The translations under genes and the position numbers were made by a program. A stretch of DNA of 20,638 bases from Thermoproteota archaeon (lineage in GTDB: Archaea; Thermoproteota; Thermoprotei_A; Sulfolobales; Pyrodictiaceae), in NCBI GenBank assembly GCA_013153105.1, contig JAADFC010000111.1, positions 1 through 20,638 of the forward strand. Reading direction: 5' to 3'. Under the pieces are notes generated by a model. That model ran no database searches, had not been told where the DNA came from, and was given only the letters and a program-made list of their open reading frames with translations. This document shows positions 6,117-15,237 of the stretch, piece after piece; the stretch's first letter is position 1, and each line of letters begins with the position of its first letter.

Positions 6117-6229
6117 TGGGAGCAAGAGCCGCAGAGGAGGCCTTATCGAGAACCGCCGCCATATAAGCGCGGGAAACTATCCCGGCCCCGGGTGGACGCG
6201 TGAGAGGAGATGGAGGAGCCCGGAGGGGC

Positions 6230-6673
6230 CTAGCGCTGCGGCTTCTGCTTCCTACCCTCGAGTATCGCCCTCAGGGAGACGCCGTTGACCGTGACCACGC
6301 GATAGCGCACACCCGGTATGTCGCCCATCGAGCGGCCGCGGGGGCCACCGATGCCCTCGATAAGCACCTCGTCGTGCTCGTCTATGACTAGGAGGCCGCC
6401 GTCGCCGGGGACGAAGGCTGTCACCACACGGCCGTTCTTGACCAGCTGCACCCTGACACACTTACGCACCGCAGAATTGGGCTGACGAGCCTCAACGCCA
6501 ACCTTCTCCAGCACTATGCCGCGGGCCATCGGGGCGCCCTCGAGGGGGTCGTACTTCTTCTTGAGACCCAGCATGCGTATCTTGAACTCCCTCTCGCTCC
6601 AACGGAACTTGAGCCTCTTCCTCCTAAGCTTACGGGCCGCGAACAGCCCGTTCGGCGACTTCTTGCCCGTCAC
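6230..6673 (-). CDS. rps12: 30S ribosomal protein S12 (uS12)
   Basis: The protein has 147 residues, as expected for archaeal/eukaryotic S12 (S23e). It lies at the decoding centre and monitors codon-anticodon pairing. The conserved loops are present: KVGVEARQPNSAVRKCVRV (57-75, with the universal PNSA), FVPGDGG (87-93), and GGPRGRSMGDIPGVRYRVV (109-127). The N-terminus is basic and matches archaeal homologues (SPNGLFAARKLRRKR). Start: GTG 6673, with GGGGGTG upstream. A symmetrical TATA element at 6715-6725 precedes it. It follows the nusA-like gene by 105 bases on the same strand, the usual archaeal order. Confidence 0.99.
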   Translation of the reverse strand: MTGKKSPNGLFAARKLRRKRLKFRWSEREFKIRMLGLKKKYDPLEGAPMARGIVLEKVGVEARQPNSAVRKCVRVQLVKNGRVVTAFVPGDGGLLVIDEHDEVLIEGIGGPRGRSMGDIPGVRYRVVTVNGVSLRAILEGRKQKPQR

Positions 6674-6714
6674 GCCGCTCTACACCCCCACGCCGCGCGG
6701 CCCACCTGCAGCCC

Positions 6715-6725
6715 GGGTTATAACC
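6715..6725 (-). promoter_or_regulatory. TATA box of the S12 gene
   Basis: GGTTATAACCC on the minus strand, 42 bases upstream of the GTG start; the core GGTTATAACC is a perfect palindrome. A second A/T box, GGTATAAGGGG (6757-6767), lies 42 bases further up next to the end of the nusA-like gene. One of the two probably starts an S12 transcript. Confidence 0.55.
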
Positions 6726-6778
6726 TAGAGGCGTGACCCGAGGGCCCAGACGCCCTCCCCTTATACCCGCCGCTCCCC

Positions 6779-7210
6779 TCAGCGCACCTTAACGTCGTCT
6801 ATGTCGAAGTACCGCTTCAACAGTATCCTCGCCATTGACACCTTCCTGCCGCCCTTGCCTATAGCCTTCGCCTTGTCCTCGGGGCTGACCGTCACATAGA
6901 GTATCTTACGGCCGTTGCGCGTCACAACCCTAGTGCCCAGGACCCTCGCGGGAGCGAAGATGTTCTTAACCATCTCCTCGAGATTGTCAGAGTACTCGAC
7001 AACCTCTATCTCCTTGTTGAGTATCCGGCGCAGCCTGTTTATGTTGGCGCCCCTCCTCCCTATCGCCTTGCCCGCATCGCCGGGGCGCACCACGAAGATT
7101 ATCCTATTGTTCTCGTTGTCAACCACACAGTCCCTAGCCACCGCACCGGTGATGTCCTGGAGGAGGGCTATGTACCTCATCTCCTCAGCCGTGAGCTTTA
7201 TCTCAGTCAC
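6779..7210 (-). CDS. nusA: NusA-like KH-domain RNA-binding protein
   Basis: The protein has 143 residues with only the two KH domains of bacterial NusA, lacking the NTD and S1 domains, as is normal in archaea. KH1 has GKAIGRRGANI (48-58) and KH2 has AKAIGKGGRKV (114-124); both GxxG loops are intact. It probably binds nascent RNA close to RNA polymerase, but a NusA-like elongation function is less well shown in archaea than in bacteria. GTG 7210 is preceded by GGGGGTGGTG. The gene is 17 bases from L30e, inside the polymerase operon. Confidence 0.95.
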   Translation of the reverse strand: MTEIKLTAEEMRYIALLQDITGAVARDCVVDNENNRIIFVVRPGDAGKAIGRRGANINRLRRILNKEIEVVEYSDNLEEMVKNIFAPARVLGTRVVTRNGRKILYVTVSPEDKAKAIGKGGRKVSMARILLKRYFDIDDVKVR

Positions 7211-7227
7211 CGCACACCACCCCCCAC

Positions 7228-7569
7228 TTAGCTCTGCCCGCCGCTCGAGGCGGCCTCTATCAGCTCGAGAATCCTCGACGTCCCGGGATCGACTATGGCG
7301 AGGCTCGCCACCGGGAAGGGCTTACCACAAACAGCTCCCAGCTCCACGCTCGTCCCCGGGTAGACGTAGACGGGGACGCCGCCGAGCTTGGCGTAGTAGA
7401 GTATATCCCCCCTTATCTCCGGCGGAGCGTTAGCGGCGACAATTACCGCCTTGGCCTTGCCCGTCTTGAGGAGCTTGAGCGTCCTCCGCGACCCCAGCAC
7501 TACAGTGCCGGTTTTGAGCGCGTTGCTAAGCTCGCGCTCTATATCAGTTACCTGAACTGCCACGCTCAT
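7228..7569 (-). CDS. rpl30e: 50S ribosomal protein L30e (eL30)
   Basis: The protein has 113 residues with the L7Ae/L30e/S12e fold: ALKTGTVVLGSRRTLKLLKTGKAKAVIVAANAP, then ILYYAKLGGVPVYVYPGTSVELGAVCGKPFPVASLAI. Members bind kink-turn RNA. The position directly after rpoA2 and before the nusA-like gene is the standard archaeal place for L30e rather than L7Ae. ATG 7569 overlaps the rpoA2 TGA as ATGA, which implies translational coupling. Confidence 0.97.
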   Translation of the reverse strand: MSVAVQVTDIERELSNALKTGTVVLGSRRTLKLLKTGKAKAVIVAANAPPEIRGDILYYAKLGGVPVYVYPGTSVELGAVCGKPFPVASLAIVDPGTSRILELIEAASSGGQS

Positions 7570-8846
7570 TCACTACCACCCTGCTCGGAGCCCCCAGCGG
7601 CGCGGGCAGCTTTAACCAGTGCCGCCGGGTTCATGGACACTTCAACCATCCCAGTACCCATCCTTATAATCCCGCCCACTATCACGCTCTCAGTCACACC
7701 CAGCAGCCTGTCCACCTCACCCCTCGCAGCAGCGTCGAAGAGCATCTGGGTGGTCATCTCGAACGCAGCCCTCGCCAGGGGGCTGGGCTTCTCGCCGCTC
7801 GCACCGTGGCGGCCTATCTGCCTCACACGCCCGGTCTGAGTCATCACGTCCGCCACGAGCATTATGTGCCTTATATCAACGTCGAGGCCCTGCTCGTCCA
7901 GCACATCCTTCATCTCCCTTATCAAGGCGAGCCTGGCAGCCTCAATGCCCAGAACCTCCTCTATCTCGTGTATATTGTTCGTGTAGACGCGGCGCGGGTC
8001 CACGCCGGGAACCTCGAGGACCTCCTTCAGGTTGCTACCCTCGGTGACGAGAATGTACTCGGTAGTACCGTCCTCGCGGGTCTCCGCCTGCACCACGACA
8101 CGTCGGATCTTCCTTATACCCTTGATCTTCGCGTTGAGTATCCTCTCACGCTTCTTCTGCAGGTCGATAATGCTCGTCATATCCTCCGGCTTGAGGTAGA
8201 TGTATATCACCAGCGGGTTCTCCGGGTCAACCTCCACCTTGCCTATCTTCAGCCTCTCAACAACCTTCTTCACCTGCTCAACGGTCACACCCTTATCCTC
8301 GAGCATCAGGGGGTCGAGGCGGAGGACGAACCTCGTGTTTATAAGGTCGAGGTCTATCTCTGCTGCTACATTGACCACCCTGGTGAACTCTATCCTGCGG
8401 GCCACCTCCTTGGCCTTGGCCTCGTCGTACCGGTGCTCCTCGTCCAGGTAGATGTACATGACTGGTGTTGAGGGCTCCTTCCTGGCGTCGACGATCTCTA
8501 TGAACCTGGGCAGGCCCAGGGTGACGTTGAACTCCCTTATACCGGCGTAGTGGAAGGTACGCAGAGTCATCTGAGTGCCTGGCTCGCCTATCGACTGGGC
8601 CGCGACGGTGCCCACGGGCTCGCCGGGCTCTATCATGCTGAACTCGTACTCCTGCAGCACGTAGTCTATAATCCTCCTGGCCTCGTCGGGGCTGAGCCCG
8701 TGCCTCTCCGCTGTGCTGCGGAGCTTGCTCTCCAGCTCCTCGTATATCCTCGGGGGCAGCGTCTGCCGGGCCTTCTCCAGGTGCTCGCCTATGAGGCTGC
8801 GGAGCTTCTCCCAGTCATAGACAAGCTCGAGCCTGGGCGCGGCCAC
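7566..8846 (-). CDS. rpoA2: DNA-directed RNA polymerase subunit A''
   Basis: The protein has 426 residues and is the C-terminal part of the split largest subunit (Rpb1/beta' homologue). The trigger-loop region is clear: GEPVGTVAAQSIGEPGTQMT followed by LRTFHYAG (75-102). The C-terminal part carries VMTQTGRVRQIGRHGASGEKPSPLARAAFE and ESVIVGGIIRMGTGMVEV, as in archaeal A''. GTG 8846 is supported by GGGAGGTG at 8854-8861. It follows rpoA1 by 39 bases and overlaps L30e by 4 bases. Together with A' it forms the active centre. Confidence 0.99.
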   Translation of the reverse strand: MAAPRLELVYDWEKLRSLIGEHLEKARQTLPPRIYEELESKLRSTAERHGLSPDEARRIIDYVLQEYEFSMIEPGEPVGTVAAQSIGEPGTQMTLRTFHYAGIREFNVTLGLPRFIEIVDARKEPSTPVMYIYLDEEHRYDEAKAKEVARRIEFTRVVNVAAEIDLDLINTRFVLRLDPLMLEDKGVTVEQVKKVVERLKIGKVEVDPENPLVIYIYLKPEDMTSIIDLQKKRERILNAKIKGIRKIRRVVVQAETREDGTTEYILVTEGSNLKEVLEVPGVDPRRVYTNNIHEIEEVLGIEAARLALIREMKDVLDEQGLDVDIRHIMLVADVMTQTGRVRQIGRHGASGEKPSPLARAAFEMTTQMLFDAAARGEVDRLLGVTESVIVGGIIRMGTGMVEVSMNPAALVKAARAAGGSEQGGSE

Positions 8847-8853
8847 CGCCCGT

Positions 8854-8861
8854 CACCTCCC
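8854..8861 (-). promoter_or_regulatory. Ribosome-binding site of rpoA2
   Basis: GGGAGGTG on the minus strand (followed by A), 7 bases before the GTG at 8846, lies in the short gap after rpoA1 and decides the start. Confidence 0.75.
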
Positions 8862-8885
8862 TGGGAGCGTGGTTGGACGGAGGGG

Positions 8886-11531
8886 CTAGACCCTCCAGCC
8901 TATCACCCTCTCTATCTCACGGTCTATGTTGACCGCCTTCCCGTGGGCGCTCTTCATCGGGTCGACGCCGTCCTCGCCGTAGACGAACTGGACCAGCTCG
9001 CCGTACGGCGTCCTCACGGTGCCGTCGTACTCTACGCGGAGGTCCTGCAGCGCGTTGACCAGCCTGCGCTGCATGTAGCCGCTCTGCGAGGTCCTTACCG
9101 CTGTGTCCACTAGGCCCTCGCGGCCGCCGGCGGCGTGGAAGAATACCTCCAGCGGCGACAGGCCGTCGTAGAAGTTACCGTAGATGAAGCCCCTCGCAGC
9201 CGGGCCCAGGTCGCCGGGCTTGAAGTGTGGCAGGAACCTGCCGCGGTAGCCGCGGTGTATACGCTCGCCGCGCACTGACTGCTGGCCGAGCAGGGCGGCC
9301 ATCTGGGTTATGTTTAGCTCGTTGCCGCGGGCGCCGGTGCGCGCCATTATGAACACGTTGTTGAAGGGGTCGAGGTAGTTGACAACTATATCCTCGACCT
9401 GCTTACGAGCCTGGGAGAGGATGTCGAGTATCCTGAGCTCCAGCGTCTCCTCCAGCGTCCTGCCGGGCACGGGCTCCAGCTTACCCTGCCGGTACAGCTC
9501 GATGACCTCGTAGACCTTCTTCTCGGCCTCGCGGAGTATCTCGCGTATCTTCTCCTTGGCCTCCGGCGGCAGCGCCACGTCGTCCACGGTCATGGTGAAG
9601 CCTCTCTTCTCTATGAACCTTATGAACATCTTGAACATGTGGTCGTAGACGTAGCGGGCGTAGTCGCTGCCGTACTCCTTTATCAGCCAGTGCATCATGT
9701 TCTCCGGCTGCTCCGCGCCCACGGCCTTCTTGTCGAGCACACCGGTGAGCAACTCGCCCTTCTTGATTGTTATGAACGAGTCGTTCCAGCACCACTCGTC
9801 CTCGCAAGCGAAGATGCCCGAGGACACCCTGGCCTTGCCGCGGAAGTTGAACTCCTTGGGGAGGAAGAGGCTTATCAGCTGCTTGCCCGTCCACCTCCTC
9901 TTCGGGCTGAGCACCGCCGGCTCGGGTATCTCGCCGCGGTAGCCGGCGGCGCTGAGCAGGTCAACCACGTCCTCGAGGCTCAGTAGGTTAGCCTTGCTGG
10001 TGAGCAGGTAGGCGCCGCTCACGTAGTCCTGGACGCCGCCGATTATCGGGCCGCCGTAGCGCGGCGAGAGGATGTGGTACTGGACCAGCATCAGCTCCCT
10101 AGCCTCAGCCTGTGCCTCCTCGGTGCGCGGCACGTGGAGGTTCATCTCGTCGCCGTCGAAGTCGGCGTTGTAGGGCGGGCAGACGAGCAGGTTAAGCCTG
10201 AACGTCCTCCCAGGCAGCACCTTGACTATGTGGGCCATTATCGACATGCGGTGGAGGCTGGGCTGCCGGTTGAACAGCACTATATCCCCGTCCTTGAGGT
10301 GCCTCTCCACCGCCCAGCCGGGAGCCAGCATCTCAGCTATACGCTTCCGGTCCGCGTAGCGGAGGTCTATCTTCCTCCCATCCGGCCTTATCACATAGTT
10401 GGCGCCGGGCCACCTGTCGGGGCCGTTGAGCACGTAGCGGCGCATCTCCTCGATGTTCCACGGGGTGACCGTGACGCGCACGGTGAGGGTCTTGGCTATC
10501 TCGTAGGGGACGCCGACCTCGTTCACACTGATATTCGGGTCGGGCGAGATGACGGTGCGCGCCGAGTAGTCGACACGCTTGCCGCTCAGGTTGCCGCGGA
10601 ACCTGCCCTCCTTACCCTTCAGCCTCTGAGCCAGCCCCTTCAGGGGGCGGCCGCCGCGGTGCCTCGCCACGGGTATCCTGGGCAGCTCATTGTCGATGTA
10701 GGTGGCCACGTGGTACTGGAGGAGGAGCCAGTGCTCGTCTATCAGCCTCTGCGGCGCGCCGCTGTCGAGGAGGCTGCGCAGCCTCTCGTTGGTCCTCACT
10801 ATATCCGCCAGCTTGTGGGTTAGGTCGTCCTCGGCGCGTATACCGCTCTCCAGCACTATCGAGGGCCTAACCTGTATCGGCGGCACCGGCAGGACGGTCA
10901 GCACCATCCACTCGGGCCTAGCCTCCATGGGGTCGAGCCCGAGGAGCCTAACGTCCCAGTCGGGTATCCTCTCTAGCCTGCTCCGGACCTCCATGGGGTT
11001 CAGCTGTATCCTACCCTCCGGCCTCTCCTCGTAGTAGGTGTAGGGCTTCTCGAAGACTATCTTGAACTGCTTCTCCCCGCAGTGCGGGCACTCCATAACC
11101 TTGCTCGCACGCTTCTTAACCACTGTAACCAGCATCTTGGCCAGCAGCGGCCACCGCTCCTCGAGTCTCTCCAGCAGCGTGAGGTACCGCTTCACCTCGA
11201 CGTCGGGCAGGAGGAGGCGGCCGCACTTCCTGCACGTGGCCCTCAGCGCGTCGTATATGTGCTTGGCGAAGCCCACGTGGATGACGGGCCTCGCCAAGTC
11301 TATGTGGCCGAAGTGGCCCGGGCACCCCTTGGCGTCGTTGCCGCAGGTGGGGCATATCTGCCCCGGCGCGATAGCGCCGAGCCTGGGGTCCATGAGGCCG
11401 CCCTGGATGGGGCGGCCGTCCTCGTCGTAGAGCTCGCTGGTGACTATAGCGGTGACAGACATTTTGCGTATCTCATCCGGGGAGAGCACGCCGAACTTAA
11501 TCGCCTTTATTATCTTCTCCTCGACAACCAT
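8886..11531 (-). CDS. rpoA1: DNA-directed RNA polymerase subunit A'
   Basis: The protein has 881 residues, the usual size of archaeal A'. The catalytic Mg site NADFDGDEMNLHV lies near residue 455. Zinc-binding motifs are near the N-terminus (CPTCGNDAKGCPGHFGHI, about 60-77; CRKCG, about 100; CPHCG, about 146). The lid/rudder region has KGKEGRFRGNLSGKRVDYSA and NRQPSLHRMS precedes the active site. The bridge-helix region has ARGNELNITQMAALLGQQ. The protein ends after VDPMKSAHGKAVNIDREIERV, the normal A'/A'' split. The start chosen is ATG 11531 (VVEEKIIKAIKFG), as in homologues, with GGGGTGGTGGG upstream. The frame is open to 11567, but the extra 12 residues are unlike the family. Confidence 0.99.
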   Translation of the reverse strand: MVVEEKIIKAIKFGVLSPDEIRKMSVTAIVTSELYDEDGRPIQGGLMDPRLGAIAPGQICPTCGNDAKGCPGHFGHIDLARPVIHVGFAKHIYDALRATCRKCGRLLLPDVEVKRYLTLLERLEERWPLLAKMLVTVVKKRASKVMECPHCGEKQFKIVFEKPYTYYEERPEGRIQLNPMEVRSRLERIPDWDVRLLGLDPMEARPEWMVLTVLPVPPIQVRPSIVLESGIRAEDDLTHKLADIVRTNERLRSLLDSGAPQRLIDEHWLLLQYHVATYIDNELPRIPVARHRGGRPLKGLAQRLKGKEGRFRGNLSGKRVDYSARTVISPDPNISVNEVGVPYEIAKTLTVRVTVTPWNIEEMRRYVLNGPDRWPGANYVIRPDGRKIDLRYADRKRIAEMLAPGWAVERHLKDGDIVLFNRQPSLHRMSIMAHIVKVLPGRTFRLNLLVCPPYNADFDGDEMNLHVPRTEEAQAEARELMLVQYHILSPRYGGPIIGGVQDYVSGAYLLTSKANLLSLEDVVDLLSAAGYRGEIPEPAVLSPKRRWTGKQLISLFLPKEFNFRGKARVSSGIFACEDEWCWNDSFITIKKGELLTGVLDKKAVGAEQPENMMHWLIKEYGSDYARYVYDHMFKMFIRFIEKRGFTMTVDDVALPPEAKEKIREILREAEKKVYEVIELYRQGKLEPVPGRTLEETLELRILDILSQARKQVEDIVVNYLDPFNNVFIMARTGARGNELNITQMAALLGQQSVRGERIHRGYRGRFLPHFKPGDLGPAARGFIYGNFYDGLSPLEVFFHAAGGREGLVDTAVRTSQSGYMQRRLVNALQDLRVEYDGTVRTPYGELVQFVYGEDGVDPMKSAHGKAVNIDREIERVIGWRV

Positions 11532-11613
11532 CCAGCCCACCACCCCGCCGCCATCCGCGGGGCACACGTGGAGCCTGGGAGCGCATCCCGGGAAAGAGCC
11601 TGGGTTGGAGGGG

Positions 11614-14600
11614 TTACTCCTCGGGCTTCCACTCGTGCTTAGGCGCCAGGCGGAGCCTGGGCATGACGCACATGCTCATGAGCTCCTGGAGTAGCAGCTT
11701 GAACGCGTAGGGCACCACCACCGCTGATATCTTGCCCTTGTCGCCGTGTATGGGGCAGATGTACCTCCTCTTGTTCCTGTCGAACCAGGATATGTGGCCG
11801 CACAGCTCACAGACGTACATCACGTACTTGTCGCTGCTCTCGAGCATCCTCTCCCTCAGCAGCATCGCCGCGCCGTGGCCTACGAGGCAGTCCCTCTCCA
11901 TCTCGCCGAACCTCAGGCCGCCCTCCCTGGCGCGGCCCTCGGTGGGCTGCCTGGTGAGCACCTGCACGGGCCCCTTGGCCCTCGCGTGCATCTTGTCGGC
12001 AACCATGTGGTGCAGCTTCTGGTAGTACACTATACCTATCAGCACCGGGTTCCGGAGCAGCTCACCGGTGCGGCCGTCGTAGAGCAGCTCGGTGCCGTCG
12101 GGCGCGTAGCCGCTGCGGAGCAGCTCGAGGCGCAGCTTCTCCACAGGCTCCTTGGCGAAGGGGGTGGCGTCCACGAACCTTGCCTTTATAGCCGCGTACT
12201 TGCCGGCTATGGTCTCGAACAGCTGGCCGAGGGTCATACGGGACGGGAACGCGTGCGGGTTAATCACCAGGTCCGGCGTTATACCATCCTCGGTGAACGG
12301 CATATCGTATTGGGGCACAACCATGCCGATTACACCCTTCTGGCCGTGGCGGGAGGCGAACTTGTCGCCCAGCTCGGGTATCCTCTCATCCCTAACCCTA
12401 ACCTTCACCAGCCTGTAGCCCTCAATGTTCTCCGTTATCACGACCATGTCAACCACGCCGCGCTCCCCGTGCCTCATCGTCACCGAGGTGTCGCGCTTCC
12501 TAACCGAGGTGGTGCCGAACTCGCGGTACTCCTCCATGAACCTCGGCGGGCTGGTCTTACCCACCAGCACCTCGCCGCCCCGCACCTCCACCTCCGGGCT
12601 GATTATACCATCAGCATCCAGCTTCCTGTACATCTCCGGGGGCTTGGCGCCCTCCACGCCGGGCTCCGGCCTCTCAATCTTATCCGAGAGGCCGCCGGGG
12701 TAGCGGCGCTCCTCGGTGCTGTACAGCCTGAAGAACGTCGACCTCGCCAGGCCACGGTCTATAGAGGACTTGTTGAGTATCACCGCGTCCTCGATGTTGT
12801 AGCCCGTGAACGACATCACCGCGACCACCATGTTCTGCCCGGCGGGCCTCTGGTTGTAGCCTATCACCTCGAGCGCCCTCGTCTGGACCAGCGGCTTCTC
12901 CGGGTAGTGCAGCAGGTGCGCCCTCGTGTCGACGCGTATCTGGAAGTTGGCAGCGTAGAGGCCCAGGGCCTGCTTGGCCATGGCCGCCTGGTAGGTGTTG
13001 CGCGGCGACTGGTTGTGCTCCGCGTAGGGTATAGTGGAAGCCGCGACACCCATTATCGCAGCGGGCCATATCTCGGCGTGGGTGTGCTCCGGCGTCGCGT
13101 CCTGGGGGTTGACCGCGATGTACGTGTTCTCCTCCTCCTCCGCGTCGAGCATCTCGACTATACCGTTCCTCAGGAGGTCGCTGAACCTCCACTCGCCCCT
13201 CCTCAGCTTCTCCGCGTGCTCCGGGCTAAACACGAGCTTGCCCTCACGCAGCACGAAGACAGGCCTCAGTATGCGGCCGGCGTCAGTGTTTATGTAGACC
13301 TCGGTGACGTACTGGTTCTTGTACACGGACACGTTCACGTACGGCGAGATCTTACCGCTCCTCCTCAGCTCGCGCAGCTGCCTCGCAAGCTCCTCGCCGT
13401 CGGGGTGGTAGCCTATCAGCCTACCATTGATGAACACCTTGCTCCACTGCTGCAGCTCCGGCGGGTAGTAGCCAACCTTCCTCACCTCGTTGAAAAGCTC
13501 CACCGCATCCCTCACACCCATACTGTAGACCAGCTTCTCGATCTCCTTGTCGTCCACCTGGGGCGACACGTAGGCCATCAGCGCGAGGTTCTTGACCAGG
13601 CCACAGTTGGGCCCCTCGGGGGTCTCGAACGGGCATATCCTCCCCCACTGGGTGCCGTGGACGTCACGGGCCTCGAAGTGGGGCTGGCTGCGGCTCAGCT
13701 GGGAGACCACCCTGCGCAGGTGGCTAAGGGTGGAGATTAGGTTGGTGCGGTCGAGTATCTGGCTCACACCCGTCCTCTGACCGGGCCAGTTACCCGTGGC
13801 GAGCGCCTCCCGCAGCCTCCCGGTTATAATGTCGGAGCGTATGATGAGCCTGGCGCTGACCCTGCGGCCGCGGGCCCTCAGCTTCTCCAGCTGCTGCCTT
13901 ATATCCATAGCAAGGCTCCTCATAGCAATCCTGAACACCATCGCTATAAGGTCGCCCGCCAGCAGCACCCTCTTGTTGGCGTAGTGGTCCTTGTCGTCCT
14001 CCTCCCTGCGGCCGTCAACGTACTCCAGGAGCTTCGCGGCCATCTGGCCGAGGAAGAGGGCCTTGCGCAGCCTGTCCTCCGGCCTGGTGCCCAGGTGCGG
14101 GAGGAGCAGGTAGTCCAGGACCCTCTCGGCGACGCGTATACGGTACTCTCTCGGCTTGCCTATACCCTCGCGGAACCTGCTGCCGACGAAGTCCAGCGCG
14201 TCTTCTACAGTGTTTATCGCGCGGGCCTGCTCGAGGCTGGGCACCAGCATCTGCTGTATCTTCGGGTCCGGGCTGACCGCAAGCACTATGTCGAGGTCCT
14301 TCTCGAGGCCGAGTGCACGCATCAGTATAACGAAGGGTATCTTGCTCAGAGCCCGGGTCATGGAGACGTGGAGGGTGCCGTCCTTGTGCATGTCGAGGAG
14401 CAGCTGGTACCTGGTGCCCGCATGGGAGGATATGACCTTGGCCGTGTAGACCGCCGCGCCCACGCCAGCCCTAGCCTTCCCGACAAGTATACGGTTGAGA
14501 GCCTGGTCCTCCTGCATCACCACGACGCGCTCGGAGCCGTTGATTATGAAGTAGCCCCCAGGGTCCCTCGGGTCCTCCCCCGCCTCTATGAGGCGCCTCT

Positions 14601-15072
14601 CACACTCCTCCCGGTCGGCGCCGGGCTCGTAGAAGCAGCGGGCCAGAGGGTCAGCCTTCGAGCGGAGCATGATGGGGAGGTAGCCTAGCACAACCTCCTC
14701 CGGCTCCCGCTCGATGCCGCCCTCGACTATGACCACCTTAGCCTTGATCGGCGCCCAGTAGGTGAGGTCGCGGATGCGGCACTCCATGGGGGTGACGGGG
14801 TGCTCGCTGCCATCGCTCTCGATGACAGAGGGCTCGCCCAGCTCCACATCGACTATCTTTACCTCGTACTCCCTCCTGGGAGTGGCTATGTAGCCGAACT
14901 CCATCACTATCCTCTTAAGGTCCTGCTCCACGAACCGGTTAAACGAGTCGATATGCTGGCGCACCAGGCCGTACTCGTCTATGAAGCTCTTCATAACAAG
15001 CCAGCGGTCCTCAACGCTGGGAAACCCCTGCACCGACTGGCCGCCAGCGCCCACACCCTTCGACTCCGACAC
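11614..15072 (-). CDS. rpoB: DNA-directed RNA polymerase subunit B (undivided)
   Basis: The protein has 1152 residues and is the whole second-largest subunit in one chain, as in Thermoproteota; many methanogens and halophiles have it split into B' and B''. Landmarks are YFIINGSERVVVMQEDQ in the protrusion, ICPFETPEGPNCGL in the fork, EDAVILNKSS (about 757), GDKFASRHGQKGVIGMV (about 901), TPDLVINPHAFPSRMT, and RFGEMERDCLVGHGAA near the end. A C-terminal zinc site reads CELC...CPIH. GTG 15072 is preceded by GGGGTGTG. The gene follows rpoH after an unusually long 203-base spacer with its own TATA-like box. An 82-base spacer separates it from rpoA1. Confidence 0.99.
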   Translation of the reverse strand: MSESKGVGAGGQSVQGFPSVEDRWLVMKSFIDEYGLVRQHIDSFNRFVEQDLKRIVMEFGYIATPRREYEVKIVDVELGEPSVIESDGSEHPVTPMECRIRDLTYWAPIKAKVVIVEGGIEREPEEVVLGYLPIMLRSKADPLARCFYEPGADREECERRLIEAGEDPRDPGGYFIINGSERVVVMQEDQALNRILVGKARAGVGAAVYTAKVISSHAGTRYQLLLDMHKDGTLHVSMTRALSKIPFVILMRALGLEKDLDIVLAVSPDPKIQQMLVPSLEQARAINTVEDALDFVGSRFREGIGKPREYRIRVAERVLDYLLLPHLGTRPEDRLRKALFLGQMAAKLLEYVDGRREEDDKDHYANKRVLLAGDLIAMVFRIAMRSLAMDIRQQLEKLRARGRRVSARLIIRSDIITGRLREALATGNWPGQRTGVSQILDRTNLISTLSHLRRVVSQLSRSQPHFEARDVHGTQWGRICPFETPEGPNCGLVKNLALMAYVSPQVDDKEIEKLVYSMGVRDAVELFNEVRKVGYYPPELQQWSKVFINGRLIGYHPDGEELARQLRELRRSGKISPYVNVSVYKNQYVTEVYINTDAGRILRPVFVLREGKLVFSPEHAEKLRRGEWRFSDLLRNGIVEMLDAEEEENTYIAVNPQDATPEHTHAEIWPAAIMGVAASTIPYAEHNQSPRNTYQAAMAKQALGLYAANFQIRVDTRAHLLHYPEKPLVQTRALEVIGYNQRPAGQNMVVAVMSFTGYNIEDAVILNKSSIDRGLARSTFFRLYSTEERRYPGGLSDKIERPEPGVEGAKPPEMYRKLDADGIISPEVEVRGGEVLVGKTSPPRFMEEYREFGTTSVRKRDTSVTMRHGERGVVDMVVITENIEGYRLVKVRVRDERIPELGDKFASRHGQKGVIGMVVPQYDMPFTEDGITPDLVINPHAFPSRMTLGQLFETIAGKYAAIKARFVDATPFAKEPVEKLRLELLRSGYAPDGTELLYDGRTGELLRNPVLIGIVYYQKLHHMVADKMHARAKGPVQVLTRQPTEGRAREGGLRFGEMERDCLVGHGAAMLLRERMLESSDKYVMYVCELCGHISWFDRNKRRYICPIHGDKGKISAVVVPYAFKLLLQELMSMCVMPRLRLAPKHEWKPEE

Positions 15073-15237
15073 GGCGGCACACCCCTTACACGAGGCTACA
15101 CACGGTCAACACGTGGAGCGAGGCGCTACACCGGGCGCGGGAAGCGTCAAACCAAGCCCCGGCCCGAGGACGCGCGGGAAACGCCAACCCGGCCCTTGCC
15201 CCCTAGAAGCTGGGAGCCCCCGGGGCCCGGCCGGCCT

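Larger units (their letters stand above)
5922..6229 (-). other. Intergenic leader region between S12 and the DUF151 gene
   Basis: This is 308 bases without a convincing gene. Two A/T boxes stand out in a very GC-rich background: CTTATATGG at about 6159-6167 and GGTTTTTAAGG at 6106-6116 (minus strand). The second would give a leader of about 165 bases. Just after the S12 stop (6229 downward) there is a pyrimidine-rich tract and a small CGGGA...TCCCG inverted repeat near 6170-6184. The last 50 bases before 5921 carry six runs of three or more G on the minus strand. An open frame at 5878-6162 (minus) is Arg/Ala/Gly-rich and overlaps the real gene, so I do not call it. I looked for tRNA, SRP RNA and C/D-box features and saw none. 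Confidence 0.5.

Noticed and set aside
5878..6162. A 94-codon minus-strand frame between S12 and the DUF151 gene
   Set aside because: It overlaps the DUF151 start in another frame, is Gly/Ala/Arg-rich, has no ribosome-binding site and resembles nothing known.
5922..6229. A possible tRNA, SRP RNA or C/D-box RNA in the GC-rich gap
   Set aside because: A GGTTCC sequence resembled a T-arm, but the conserved A58 and a matching acceptor stem are missing. No GGAAG...AGCAGCC SRP motif or RUGAUGA/CUGA pair was seen.
8847..8885. A frameshift or intein as the reason for separate A' and A''
   Set aside because: The split point, the short spacer and the ribosome-binding site before A'' are the normal archaeal arrangement. 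No intein motif is present.
11746..13740. A 664-codon open frame on the plus strand antisense to rpoB
   Set aside because: It is Arg/His/Leu/Val-rich without any recognisable domain and exactly mirrors a fully conserved rpoB. Long antisense frames are expected from the biased codon use of a GC-rich genome.
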